From Pseudomonadota bacterium (GTDB lineage: Bacteria; Pseudomonadota; Gammaproteobacteria; Steroidobacterales; Steroidobacteraceae), in NCBI GenBank assembly GCA_023391335.1, contig JAEWBG010000077.1:7314-71313 (forward strand): DNA of 64,000 nucleotides, in the 5' to 3' direction. The translations under genes were made by a program, and so were the position numbers. The notes under the pieces were generated by a model. It ran no database searches. It was given only the letters and a program-made list of their open reading frames with translations, and had not been told where the DNA came from. Shown here piece by piece: positions 1 through 7,743 of this stretch (the first letter of the stretch is position 1; each line of letters opens with the position of its first letter).

Positions 1-562
1 GCTTCAGTTTCTTATCGATCGCTTCGCGGGCCCTAAAGATCCGCGAGCGAACTGTACCGACTGGACAGTCCATCGCCTCCGCAATTTCCTCGTACGACAA
101 CCCCTCAAGCTCGCGCAAGACGATTGCCGTGCGCAAGTCTTCTGGAAGTTGCTCCATGGCCCGCTCGACGACGTTGCGGATCTCGTCCGTCAACAGCACG
201 CCTTCGGGTGTGTCCTCATCCTTCAGGCGCGCCTGGCGCTCATATTGTTCCGGATCCTGCAAATCCAAATCGAAGTCGACCGGCCGCCGACGATTCGCCA
301 CGAGCGCATTCTTCGCCGTGTTGATCGCGATTCGATAAAGCCAAGTGTAAAAGGCACTCTCACCGCGGAACGACGCCAGCGCCCGATAAGCCTTCAAGAA
401 AGCTTCTTGTGCTACGTCTTCAGCTTCCGCCGCATCGCTCACGAATCGACTCACGAGCTTCAGCACCCGATGCTGATACTTCATAACCAGCAAATTGAAG
501 GCCGCCTTATCGCCAGCCTGCACTCGCTGCACCAATTGTTGGTCGGTATCGTCCTGATTCAT
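1..562 (-). CDS. rpoE: RNA polymerase sigma factor RpoE (sigma-E / sigma-24), 3' end cut by window edge
   Basis: Extracytoplasmic-function sigma factor that directs RNA polymerase to envelope-stress promoters. The 187 visible residues match RpoE closely: the region 2 stretch FLKAYRALASFRGESAFYTW, the core-binding TWLYRIAINTAKN, and the region 4 helix-turn-helix LPEDLRTAIVLRELEGLSYE followed by EIAEAMDCPVGTVRSRIFRA. ATG at 562 begins MNQDDTDQQLVQRVQAGDK, aligned with the usual RpoE N-terminus. Only the last few residues lie outside the window; anti-sigma genes (rseA, rseB) would be expected beyond the left edge but cannot be seen. A sigma-E-like promoter lies about 60 nt upstream, suggesting autoregulation. 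Family assignment is very secure. Confidence 0.97.
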   Translation of the reverse strand, partial: MNQDDTDQQLVQRVQAGDKAAFNLLVMKYQHRVLKLVSRFVSDAAEAEDVAQEAFLKAYRALASFRGESAFYTWLYRIAINTAKNALVANRRRPVDFDLDLQDPEQYERQARLKDEDTPEGVLLTDEIRNVVERAMEQLPEDLRTAIVLRELEGLSYEEIAEAMDCPVGTVRSRIFRAREAIDKKLK

Positions 563-622
563 CGACCGCAGCCCCAGCCCAGCACCACGCTAACCGGCAC
601 CATGGTCGAAGGGACCGCCTCG

Positions 623-650
623 ATAGACTCGGCCCTAACGCGAAAGTTCG
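623..650 (-). promoter_or_regulatory. Candidate sigma-E-type promoter of rpoE
   Basis: On the minus strand a CGAACTT box (650-644) is followed after 16 nt by TCTAT (627-623), close to the sigma-E consensus GGAACTT-N16-TCTAA. It lies about 60 nt before the rpoE ATG, the expected place for an autoregulated promoter. One consensus position in each box differs, so this is a candidate only. Confidence 0.45.
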
Positions 651-688
651 GCATTAACGAGATGGAATTCACAGTATCGCGACGCCGT

Positions 689-1168
689 TCACAAAGCGTC
701 TCGTGCCAGCAACGAATCTGTGGCACTGCGAGCGCGGGCGCCGTCGATACGGAGCCTTACGACCAGGCGCCGAAAGTCAACGAGACCGAGATCGGCTCGG
801 GTGAGCAACATGCTGTTGCGCGGTAAGTTTGCATCGACCGCGTCCCATCGCAACAGCAAAGCCCGAGAACTGACGTAAGAATCGCCGCATAAGCTGGCCT
901 CCCAGCGCTGACCAGAACGCGAAAGGAACCAGCGGCCGTCTGCATCCCAAATAATCGAGCACAATGAGGCGGGGCCTCGCAGCCATCCGGCGCGTCGAAA
1001 TGTCAGCCAAATGAAAGTGCCGACGATGGCCGCCACGACAACACGCAGGACCAAAGGAAAAGCTGTAAAAGATGCCGGCACCATCGCTGCGGTAGAACTC
1101 GTCACCCATGCGAGCGCGCGCGCAGATCGGTGCGAAATCTCAAGGGTGAATGCGGGTGAGCTTGGCAA
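689..1168 (-). CDS. ygfX: YgfX (CptA) family membrane protein, partner of SdhE
   Basis: A 159-residue YgfX-like protein. A hydrophobic N-terminal part (about residues 18-58) should form two membrane helices, followed by a soluble domain with the family pattern W...S..LLLRWDA... and a terminal FRRLVVRLRIDG. In E. coli YgfX (CptA) is encoded next to SdhE (CptB) and has been described as an inner-membrane protein and proposed toxin acting on FtsZ/MreB; that role is contested. The predicted start is a TTG inside sdhE, giving a 29-nt overlap and implying translational coupling; no ATG fits. Recognition rests on the C-terminal motif and the sdhE linkage, since sequence identity in this family is low. 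Confidence 0.75.
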   Translation of the reverse strand: MPSSPAFTLEISHRSARALAWVTSSTAAMVPASFTAFPLVLRVVVAAIVGTFIWLTFRRAGWLRGPASLCSIIWDADGRWFLSRSGQRWEASLCGDSYVSSRALLLRWDAVDANLPRNSMLLTRADLGLVDFRRLVVRLRIDGARARSATDSLLARDAL

Positions 1169-1403
1169 TCAGATCAATCCATCTGGTCTCGGTCGGCGCC
1201 TCGCGCTGCGTGACGTATGCGAACAGCAGCGGATCCGGCAGTTCGAGGATCGCCCTAAAGGCTTCTTGTTCGTCCGCCGGGGCCGAAGGATAACGTTCTT
1301 GCAGGTACCGTTCGAGTAGTACGTCCAACTCTCGCATGCCGCGACGGCAGCGCCAACGCAAACGGGCTAACTCCTGCCCAACCGTTTCGATGCTACTAGA
1401 CAC
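1140..1403 (-). CDS. sdhE: SdhE, FAD assembly factor of succinate dehydrogenase (CptB/YgfY/Sdh5 family)
   Basis: An 87-residue small helical protein that promotes covalent attachment of FAD to SdhA. The family signature is visible as LRWRCRRGMRELDVLLERYL (about residues 14-33; the RGM-E-D motif needed for flavinylation), followed by the late pattern LLELPDPLLFAYV in the form ILELPDPLLFAYV. The start is taken as GTG at 1403; no ATG precedes the conserved region. It lies 118 nt downstream of sdhB in the same orientation, so it probably belongs to the sdh transcription unit, although the inverted repeat between them (1431-1511) may separate the transcripts. The gene downstream, ygfX, overlaps its 3' end. 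Confidence 0.93.
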   Translation of the reverse strand: MSSSIETVGQELARLRWRCRRGMRELDVLLERYLQERYPSAPADEQEAFRAILELPDPLLFAYVTQREAPTETRWIDLIAKLTRIHP

Positions 1404-1430
1404 TGGAAGTGGGACTAAGGCTCAGGGCGG

Positions 1431-1511
1431 TGAGGATGTGAGGAAGTGAAATGTGTGGGTTTGATTAGAGACGACTTACACCGCTTACGTCTTACCTTCT
1501 CACTTCCTCAC
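1431..1511. repeat. Long-range inverted repeat, GTGAGGA type, 3' of sdhB
   Basis: Two arms made of degenerate GTGAGGA-like units face each other: GTGAGGAAGTGA at 1438-1449 pairs perfectly with 1500-1511 across a loop of about 50 nt. The right arm begins 11 nt after the sdhB stop codon. A 21-nt stretch from 1438 recurs exactly at 28430 beside accA, so this is a dispersed element rather than a local coincidence. Confidence 0.7.
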
Positions 1512-1512
1512 A

Positions 1513-1534
1513 GCGTCGCCATTAATGGCGACGC
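1513..1534 (-). other. Perfect hairpin across the sdhB stop codon
   Basis: GCGTCGCC-ATTAAT-GGCGACGC forms an 8-bp perfect stem with a 6-nt loop; the sdhB stop codon lies in the loop. No T-run follows on either strand, so it is not a standard intrinsic terminator. It could protect the sdhB mRNA 3' end or act together with the adjacent inverted repeat. Confidence 0.55.
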
Positions 1535-2307
1535 TCCGCAATCTTCTTCTTGATCTCCGCGATCGCCTTGGCGGGATTCAGATCCTTCGGGCACGCCTCC
1601 GTGCAGTTCATGATCGTGTGGCAGCGATACAAGCGGAATGGGTCTTCGAGCTGATCGAGCCGCTCACCGGTAGCCTCGTCGCGCGTATCGACGATCCACC
1701 GATACGCAGCGAGCAACGCGGCAGGTCCGAGATAGCGATCAGAATTCCACCAATAGCTCGGGCACGAGGTGGAGCAACACGCACACAGAATGCACGCCGC
1801 AGGTCGATCGATTTTCTCCTGGTCTTCCTTCGACTGCAGGCGCTCGCGATCGGGCGGAGCCGGTGTGCGAGTCTGCAACCACGGTTTCACCAACGCATAT
1901 TGCGCATAGAACTGCGTCAGATCCGGAACCAGATCCTTGATCACCGGCATGTGCGGCAGCGGAAAAATCTTCACTGCGCCTTTCACGTCGTCGCATGCCT
2001 TCGTGCACGCCAGCGTATTCAGTCCATCGATGTTCATCGCGCACGAGCCGCAGATGCCCTCACGGCAGGAACGGCGAAACGTGAGCGTTGGATCGATTTC
2101 GTTTTTGATCTTGATCAGCGCGTCGAGGACCATCGGCCCGCACGTCGCCATGTCGATGTGGTACGTGTCGACACGCGGTTTCTCACCCGAGCTGGGATCG
2201 AAACGATAAATCTTGAACGTGCGAACCTGCTTCGCCCCAGCCGGTGCTTCGTAGGTCTTACCGGGGCTGTCGTAGCGCGAGTTCTCGGGTAAACGAAATT
2301 GCGGCAT
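1522..2307 (-). CDS. sdhB: Succinate dehydrogenase iron-sulfur subunit SdhB
   Basis: A 261-residue electron-transfer subunit of complex II carrying three Fe-S centres between the SdhA flavin and the membrane quinone site. The [2Fe-2S] ligands are in SCREGICGSCAMNIDGLNTL (about residues 80-99) plus a following Cys. The [4Fe-4S] and [3Fe-4S] ligands are in CILCACCSTSCPSYWW and CHTIMNCTEACPKDLNP. The ATG at 2307 fits the family N-terminus; the protein is somewhat longer than the 238 residues of E. coli, with an N-terminal extension of about 25 residues. It follows sdhA after 30 nt as the last subunit gene of sdhCDAB. A perfect hairpin spans its stop codon. Confidence 0.98.
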   Translation of the reverse strand: MPQFRLPENSRYDSPGKTYEAPAGAKQVRTFKIYRFDPSSGEKPRVDTYHIDMATCGPMVLDALIKIKNEIDPTLTFRRSCREGICGSCAMNIDGLNTLACTKACDDVKGAVKIFPLPHMPVIKDLVPDLTQFYAQYALVKPWLQTRTPAPPDRERLQSKEDQEKIDRPAACILCACCSTSCPSYWWNSDRYLGPAALLAAYRWIVDTRDEATGERLDQLEDPFRLYRCHTIMNCTEACPKDLNPAKAIAEIKKKIAERRH

Positions 2308-2337
2308 GGTCTGCTCTCGATTTGAACGCTCGCGCGA

Positions 2338-4122
2338 TCAGTACACGCGTGCCTTGGGCGGGACCGGCTCAACGTCGGACGTGAGCGTTTGCATGTGTAC
2401 AGGGCGGTAGTCGAACCCGACCTGCCCCTGACCATCGACCCACGACAATGTGTGCTTCATCCAATTCTGATCGTCGCGATTGGGGAAGTCCTCGCGAGCA
2501 TGCGCTCCCCGACTCTCTTTGCGATTCTCAGCGGAATGCATCGTCGCAACTGCCTGACCGAGCAAATTGGCGAGTTCCAACGTTTCGATCAGATCCGTAT
2601 TCCAGATGAGCGAGCGATCGCTCACGTTCACATCCGCAAATGAGTCATACACCTTGGTGAGTTTCTGCACGCCCTCATGCAACGATTCGCCGGTGCGGAA
2701 CACGGCGGCGTGCTCTTGCATGACCTTCTGCATATTCAGCCGAATTTGCGCGGTGCGCAGCGACCCTTTCGCGTTACGCAGCTTGTCGATGCGGCTCACC
2801 GCGAAATCGCCAGCGTCCGCGGGTAAAGGACGATGACGAGTATTGGGCTTTACGATTTCCGCACAGTGGCGCGCGGCTTCGCGACCGAACACCACGAGAT
2901 CGAGCAGCGAATTGGAACCCAATCGATTCGCGCCGTGAACCGACACACAAGCCGCCTCGCCGACAGCCATCAAACCGGGTACGACCGCATCGGGATTGCC
3001 GTCCCGCATCGTCACCACTTCGCCATGGAAGTTGGTTGGGATGCCGCCCATGTTGTAGTGCACTGTCGGCAGCACCGGAATCGGCTGACGTGTGACATCC
3101 ACACCCGCGAAGATCTTCGCCGTCTCGGCGATGCCAGGCAGACGCTCGTGAATCACCTCGGCACCTAGATGTTCAAGGTGCAAATAGATGTGATCTTTGT
3201 GCGGGCCGACACCGCGGCCTTCGCGGATCTCGATCGTCATCGCCCGACTCACGACGTCCCGCGAGGCGAGATCTTTTGCATTGGGTGCGTAGCGCTCCAT
3301 GAAGCGCTCGCCTTGCGAGTTACGCAGAATGCCGCCTTCGCCGCGCACGCCTTCGGTAATCAAACACCCTGCGCCATAGATGCCGGTCGGATGGAATTGC
3401 ACGAACTCCATGTCCTGCAGCGGTAATCCGGCACGTAAAACCATGCCGCCGCCGTCGCCAGTACACGTGTGTGCCGAGGTGCACGAGAAATACGCACGGC
3501 CATACCCGCCGGTCGCGAGAATCGTCTGATGCGCGCGGAAGCGATGCAGCGTGCCGTCTGACATGTCGATCGCAACGACACCCCGGCATTCGCCGTTTTC
3601 CATGATTAGGTCAACCGCGAAATACTCGATGAAGAACTGCGCTTCGTGACGCAGCGCCTGCTGATACAGCGTATGCAGCATGGCGTGGCCCGTGCGATCC
3701 GCTGCGGCGCACGTTCGTTGCGCGGTGCCTTTGCCGAAGTGTGTCGTCATGCCGCCGAAAGGACGCTGATAGATCCGCCCGTCTTCGGTACGTGAGAACG
3801 GCAATCCATAGTGCTCGAGTTCGATCACCGCATTCGGGGCCTCCTTGCACATGAACTCGATCGCATCTTGGTCGCCCAGCCAATCCGAACCTTTGACGGT
3901 GTCGTACATGTGCCAGCGCCAATCGTCTTCTCCCATATTGCCAAGAGCGGCGCTGATGCCGCCTTGCGCAGCCACGGTATGGCTACGCGTCGGAAACACC
4001 TTGGTGATGCACGCGGTCGACAGACCCGAGTGAGCGAGTCCAAACGTGGCACGCAGCCCGGCTCCGCCCGCGCCAACGACAACGACGTCGTAGCTGTGAT
4101 CGATGAATTGATACGCACTCAT
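2338..4122 (-). CDS. sdhA: Succinate dehydrogenase flavoprotein subunit SdhA
   Basis: A 594-residue catalytic subunit oxidising succinate to fumarate in the TCA cycle. The Rossmann motif VVVVGAGGAGLRA (about residues 13-25) binds FAD, and the covalent flavin histidine is His48 in RSHTVAAQGGISAALGN. The substrate-site stretch HPTGIYGAGCLITEGVRGEG, the later GERFMERYAP, and NRLGSNSLLDLVVFGR near residue 400 are all intact. Length equals the family norm (588 in E. coli). The ATG overlaps the sdhD stop by 4 nt (ATGA), showing tight translational coupling. The SdhE, SDHAF4-like and YgfZ genes nearby are the expected maturation factors for this complex. Confidence 0.99.
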   Translation of the reverse strand: MSAYQFIDHSYDVVVVGAGGAGLRATFGLAHSGLSTACITKVFPTRSHTVAAQGGISAALGNMGEDDWRWHMYDTVKGSDWLGDQDAIEFMCKEAPNAVIELEHYGLPFSRTEDGRIYQRPFGGMTTHFGKGTAQRTCAAADRTGHAMLHTLYQQALRHEAQFFIEYFAVDLIMENGECRGVVAIDMSDGTLHRFRAHQTILATGGYGRAYFSCTSAHTCTGDGGGMVLRAGLPLQDMEFVQFHPTGIYGAGCLITEGVRGEGGILRNSQGERFMERYAPNAKDLASRDVVSRAMTIEIREGRGVGPHKDHIYLHLEHLGAEVIHERLPGIAETAKIFAGVDVTRQPIPVLPTVHYNMGGIPTNFHGEVVTMRDGNPDAVVPGLMAVGEAACVSVHGANRLGSNSLLDLVVFGREAARHCAEIVKPNTRHRPLPADAGDFAVSRIDKLRNAKGSLRTAQIRLNMQKVMQEHAAVFRTGESLHEGVQKLTKVYDSFADVNVSDRSLIWNTDLIETLELANLLGQAVATMHSAENRKESRGAHAREDFPNRDDQNWMKHTLSWVDGQGQVGFDYRPVHMQTLTSDVEPVPPKARVY

Positions 4123-4505
4123 GTGGGAGCACCGAACGCAACGCGAAGGATGGCGAATGCCGAGAGCGCCGCCAGTAACAGATGGATGAAGTTCACCAGC
4201 ATGAGCACCGTCAGTTTTGCACCATGGTGATGGATGTAGTCCTCGACGATCACTTGCACACCGAGCTGCGAGTGATAGAGGCCCACCGTGGCGAGCAAGA
4301 GCATCAACACTGCGTTGGTGGGCGCCGCCAGCCAGACGTGAACGACGGCATAGTCAAAAGAACCGAGGTGCACAACGGAGGCGACGAACCACAACGTGAG
4401 CAGTACGAGGGCCACGGAGGAGACGCGTTGGACCCACCAATGATGAGCGCCCTCTTTGGCTGCACCGAGTCCTTCAACCTTTCCCAGCGAACTGCGCAGA
4501 CTCAT
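4119..4505 (-). CDS. sdhD: Succinate dehydrogenase membrane anchor SdhD
   Basis: A 128-residue cytochrome b subunit of complex II with three hydrophobic segments (about residues 26-48, 58-80 and 97-122). The stretch GLYHSQLGVQVIVEDYIHHH carries the conserved heme-ligand histidine region and the IVEDY motif characteristic of SdhD. The start is the ATG at 4505, which overlaps the sdhC stop by 4 nt and gives the expected size; a longer frame upstream lies inside sdhC in another phase and is not part of the protein. It contributes with SdhC to the quinone and heme b site. Confidence 0.95.
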   Translation of the reverse strand: MSLRSSLGKVEGLGAAKEGAHHWWVQRVSSVALVLLTLWFVASVVHLGSFDYAVVHVWLAAPTNAVLMLLLATVGLYHSQLGVQVIVEDYIHHHGAKLTVLMLVNFIHLLLAALSAFAILRVAFGAPT

Positions 4506-4930
4506 GCTGCACCTCGCGACCCGTGCAGGATCAAGAACCAAAAGAACGCGGTGAGCACGATCGATCCCAAGAATGCTACCCAGCCACTCAAGCGAGCCGA
4601 CCTGCGCTCGAGACCATAACCGGTGTCCCACACCAGGTGCCGGACGCCGCCTAGCAAGTGATAGAAGAACGAGTATGAAAAGACGACCAGCAAGAACTTC
4701 ACAACCGGATGTCCAAATACCTGCTGGGCGGCCGCATACGTATCGGCGCCGTTCGAGATGGCAACCAACCAATAGACAAACAAAAGTGAGCCGACGGTGA
4801 GCGCACTGCCGGTCACACGATTGAGAAACGACAGCGCCATCGTGTAGCGCCATTTGTAGGTGAGAAACGGCGACAACGGTCGGGCCGCATTCGCTGGATT
4901 CGTCGCGGGTACGTCGGTCACGTGCTTCAT
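4502..4930 (-). CDS. sdhC: Succinate dehydrogenase cytochrome b556 subunit SdhC
   Basis: A 142-residue membrane anchor with three transmembrane helices. The N-terminal RPLSPFLTYKWRYTMALSFL followed by NRVTG is the SdhC signature (RP.SPHL..Y......SI.HR.TG in relatives). FFYHLLGGVRHLVWDTGYG contains the heme-ligating histidine. The usual SdhC histidine/serine pair at the start of helix 1 is replaced by LSFLNRVTG, a variation in this lineage. It lies 12 nt after the SDHAF4-like gene and overlaps sdhD, so these genes form one operon. Confidence 0.96.
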   Translation of the reverse strand: MKHVTDVPATNPANAARPLSPFLTYKWRYTMALSFLNRVTGSALTVGSLLFVYWLVAISNGADTYAAAQQVFGHPVVKFLLVVFSYSFFYHLLGGVRHLVWDTGYGLERRSARLSGWVAFLGSIVLTAFFWFLILHGSRGAA

Positions 4931-4942
4931 GGGAGTCTCACG

Positions 4943-5122
4943 TTAAAAGTCGATGCAGCGGCCGGCCTTTTCCCAATCGCCGTAACGTGTCGGCTCGGGC
5001 CCATCGCGTCCGCCGATTTCCTTGGGGCGCTCGGCCGCAGCGGGAGCTGGCGATTGGTCAGCAGGCTTTTGTTCCTGAGTGCCCTTTGAGACTGGGCTCG
5101 ACCCGTACGATGATGTATTCAT
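4943..5122 (-). CDS. SDHAF4-like (DUF1674) succinate dehydrogenase assembly factor
   Basis: A 59-residue protein ending RPKEIGGRDGPEPTRYGDWE plus KAGRCIDF, the diagnostic C-terminal DUF1674/SDHAF4 motif (EigG..GpEPTRYGDWE..GrcsDF). In eukaryotes SDHAF4 binds flavinylated SdhA and helps its joining to SdhB while limiting side oxidation. The N-terminal half is polar and low-complexity. ATG at 5122 is preferred (GGTGGAG lies about 11 nt upstream); an in-frame GTG at 5149 would add nine residues. It is the first gene of the sdh operon, 12 nt before sdhC, which supports an assembly role. Identification rests on the unmistakable tail. Confidence 0.88.
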   Translation of the reverse strand: MNTSSYGSSPVSKGTQEQKPADQSPAPAAAERPKEIGGRDGPEPTRYGDWEKAGRCIDF

Positions 5123-5239
5123 ACAGCGCGCGGCTCCACCTGCTGCCACATCCGGCGCGGCAGTTTGCCAGAGACCCCTACCATTCGGTACGGGCCGCGC
5201 TGTGTATGTGGCGAGGGCTGATTTCGGATTTCACGAACC

Positions 5240-6103
5240 ATGGCAGAACGCATTGCAGAACGGCTCCCCGAACTCACGGTCCTACAAATTACCGGCGCAG
5301 ACGCCCGAACCTATCTGCAGGGGCAACTCACTGCAGACATGAACGCGCTCACGCACCAACGGGTCCTATTCGCCGCGTGCAATTCTCCTCAAGGTCGAGT
5401 TCAGGGACTGATGTGGCTGATCGATCGCACCGATGGCATGGCAGCGATCGTGCCCGCATCGATGGAGAGCACGATATTGGAGCGGCTCCGCAAGTACGTT
5501 CTACGCGCCAAGGTCGCGATCCAGACGAACGCAAACTTGGCTGTCGGACGCGCACTACCCGAAGGTGAAGTCACCCCAAGCATTGGCGTCCATTTAGAAC
5601 TGGACGGCTGCAGCCATTTGACCCTGGCTCCTTCGCTTCATCTGGTCGTCGCAGCGGCGGATCGCATGGAAGATCCATCAGGGCATGCGGCGCGATGGCG
5701 ACTGGAACAAGTACAGGCGGGCATCCCGCAGGTGTATCCAGAGACTCACGAGGCGTTCGTCGCCCAGATGCTCAATCTGGATACGTTAGGGGCGATCAGT
5801 TTCGAAAAGGGTTGTTATACCGGGCAGGAGATCATCGCCCGCGCGCACTATCGCGGCACCGTCAAACGACGCATGTTTCGCTTCTCTGCAGATTGCCAGC
5901 CACCCACTCCCGGCACTCGCGTCTTAAGTGAGGGCCACCATGCAGGCGATGTTGTCGATGCTGCGGAAGTGCGCGATGGCTGCGAACTTCTCGCGGTGAT
6001 CAATCTTGCGCAACTGAATTCGACGTTGGAACTGGAGGGCATTCCGGGCCGGCAACTGACACGGTTAACGCTACCCTATTCAATTGAAGGGCAAAAGACG
6101 TAA
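5240..6103 (+). CDS. ygfZ: YgfZ/GcvT-fold folate-binding protein, Fe-S cluster maturation
   Basis: A 287-residue tetrahydrofolate-dependent protein needed for normal activity of several Fe-S enzymes. The diagnostic motif KGCYTGQEIIARAHYRG is intact at about residues 193-209, and the N-terminal half shows the family pattern LQITGADARTYLQGQLTADM and FAACNSPQGRV. Length is close to E. coli YgfZ (326) but a little short. It is transcribed divergently from the sdh operon across about 117 nt, fitting a role in supplying Fe-S clusters to SdhB. ATG at 5240 follows a weak ribosome-binding site. A CACAGAG-type inverted repeat begins at its stop codon. Confidence 0.95.
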   Translation: MAERIAERLPELTVLQITGADARTYLQGQLTADMNALTHQRVLFAACNSPQGRVQGLMWLIDRTDGMAAIVPASMESTILERLRKYVLRAKVAIQTNANLAVGRALPEGEVTPSIGVHLELDGCSHLTLAPSLHLVVAAADRMEDPSGHAARWRLEQVQAGIPQVYPETHEAFVAQMLNLDTLGAISFEKGCYTGQEIIARAHYRGTVKRRMFRFSADCQPPTPGTRVLSEGHHAGDVVDAAEVRDGCELLAVINLAQLNSTLELEGIPGRQLTRLTLPYSIEGQKT

Positions 6104-6218
6104 CACAGAGCGCACAAACACAAACAGAGGTCACAAAACAACCGCAATCATCGGCCAGCTATTTTGTAGATTTTTTTTGTGTTCTATCTCGCTCCCTGTG
6201 CTCTTTGTGTTCCTCTTA
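6101..6218. repeat. Long-range inverted repeat, CACAGAG type, between ygfZ and lysS
   Basis: The left arm (6101-6136) of CACA/CAGAG-rich units starts at the ygfZ stop codon. The right arm (about 6177-6218) carries the reverse complement (CTCTTTGTGTTCC) and ends 4 nt before the lysS stop. Pairing is imperfect. A run of eight T residues precedes the right arm. It fills the whole gap between two convergent genes and could serve as a bidirectional terminator. Confidence 0.55.
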
Positions 6219-6222
6219 AGTC

Positions 6223-7740
6223 TCAAGTCTCAGGTCGCATGTACGGGAACAACAGCACGTCGCGAATCGACGGCGAATTCGTAAACAGCATCACCAATCG
6301 ATCGACGCCGATGCCGAGACCCGCGGTTGGAGGCAATCCATATTCGAGCGCTCGGATGTAATCCGCATCGAACTGCATCGCTTCCTCGTCGCCTTCGCTC
6401 TTGCGAGTCAATTGCGCACGGAAACGCTCGGCCTGATCCTCCGGATCGTTTAGCTCTGAAAAGCCATTGGCGATTTCACGACCGCCAACAAAGAACTCGA
6501 AGCGGTCGGTGATGAACGAATCACTGTCGTTACGGCGAGCAAGCGGCGAGACTTCTGCCGGATACGCATACACGAAGGTTGGCGCGCTCAAGCGATGCTC
6601 CGCCGTTTTCTCGAAGATCTCGATTTGCAGCTTGCCCGCGCCGTCAGACTGCTTATACGGGATCTTCAAACGATCGCAGTGTTCGCGCAGGTACGTCACA
6701 TCGCGTAAGCGATTGCGCTCGATGCCCGGATTGAAATGCACGACCAAATCCTCGACCGTCACGCGTCGAAACGGTTGACCGAAATCGAACATCTCGCCCT
6801 GATACTCGACTTGTCGCGATCCGTGCACGACATCGCATAGGCCCTGACAGAGTCGCTCAGTGAGATTCATCAAGTCGGTGTAATCGGCATACGCCTGATA
6901 CAACTCGAGCATCGTGAATTCGGGATTGTGGCGCGTCGATACACCTTCGTTGCGGAAGTTGCGGTTGATCTCGTACACGCGCTCGAACCCGCCGACCACC
7001 AATCGCTTCAAGAACAGCTCAGGTGCGATACGCAGGTACAGATCCATGTCGAGCGCGTTGTGATGCGTGATGAATGGTCGCGCCACGGCCCCACCCGCAA
7101 TCACTTGCATCATCGGCGTTTCGACTTCGAGGAAGTCCAATGCGTCGAGGAAATCGCGCAAGTACTTCACGATGCGCGTGCGCTTGCGGAAGGTCTGACG
7201 GCTCTCGGCGTTGATGATGAGATCGACGTAACGTTGCCGATAGCGAATCTCCTGATCGGCGAGTCCATGCCACTTATCCGGCAACGGGCGCAGCGACTTC
7301 GTCAGCAGCCGTAGCTTCTCGACGCGAACCGATAGTTCACCGGTCTTGGTTTTGAACAGCGCACCTTCTGCGCCGAGGACATCGCCTACGTCCCACGACT
7401 TGAAGTCGTCGTACACCGCGCCGATCGCCGCGCTTTGCACAAAGAGCTGAATCTCTCCGGTGCGATCCGCGATCTTTGCGAAGCTCGCCTTGCCCATGAC
7501 GCGCTTGGCCATCATGCGACCGCCAACTTTCACGCGAATGACGTTGGCATCGAACCATTCGGGGGCACGATCGCCATACGCAGTGAGCAATTGATCCGCC
7601 AACGCGTCACGGCGGAAGTCGTTCGGGAATGCAGTGCCCGCCTCGCGAATTTTGTCGAGCTTAGCGCGACGCTCGGCAATCAGTTTGTTGTCGTCGAGAC
7701 CGGTCGACTGATCGGGACTGCCCGAGGTGGATTCGCTCAT
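6223..7740 (-). CDS. lysS: Lysyl-tRNA synthetase, class II
   Basis: A 505-residue enzyme charging tRNA(Lys). The N-terminal OB fold (about residues 60-150, KVGGRMMAKRVMGKASFAKI) is followed by the class II core: motif 2 in FRNEGVSTRHNPEFTMLELY, and motif 3 in GLGIGVDRLVMLFTNSPSIR followed by DVLLFPYMRPE at the C-terminus. Length equals E. coli LysS (505). ATG at 7740 follows the prfB stop by 3 nt, the conserved prfB-lysS operon arrangement of gammaproteobacteria. It converges on ygfZ. Confidence 0.98.
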   Translation of the reverse strand: MSESTSGSPDQSTGLDDNKLIAERRAKLDKIREAGTAFPNDFRRDALADQLLTAYGDRAPEWFDANVIRVKVGGRMMAKRVMGKASFAKIADRTGEIQLFVQSAAIGAVYDDFKSWDVGDVLGAEGALFKTKTGELSVRVEKLRLLTKSLRPLPDKWHGLADQEIRYRQRYVDLIINAESRQTFRKRTRIVKYLRDFLDALDFLEVETPMMQVIAGGAVARPFITHHNALDMDLYLRIAPELFLKRLVVGGFERVYEINRNFRNEGVSTRHNPEFTMLELYQAYADYTDLMNLTERLCQGLCDVVHGSRQVEYQGEMFDFGQPFRRVTVEDLVVHFNPGIERNRLRDVTYLREHCDRLKIPYKQSDGAGKLQIEIFEKTAEHRLSAPTFVYAYPAEVSPLARRNDSDSFITDRFEFFVGGREIANGFSELNDPEDQAERFRAQLTRKSEGDEEAMQFDADYIRALEYGLPPTAGLGIGVDRLVMLFTNSPSIRDVLLFPYMRPET

Positions 7741-7743
7741 GAC

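Noticed and set aside
1525..2292. Plus-strand open frame of 255 codons opposite sdhB
   Set aside because: Mirror of sdhB; no independent signals.
4505..4853. N-terminal extension of sdhD
   Set aside because: The upstream in-frame stretch lies within sdhC in another phase; the ATG at 4505 gives the family length and the ATGA overlap.
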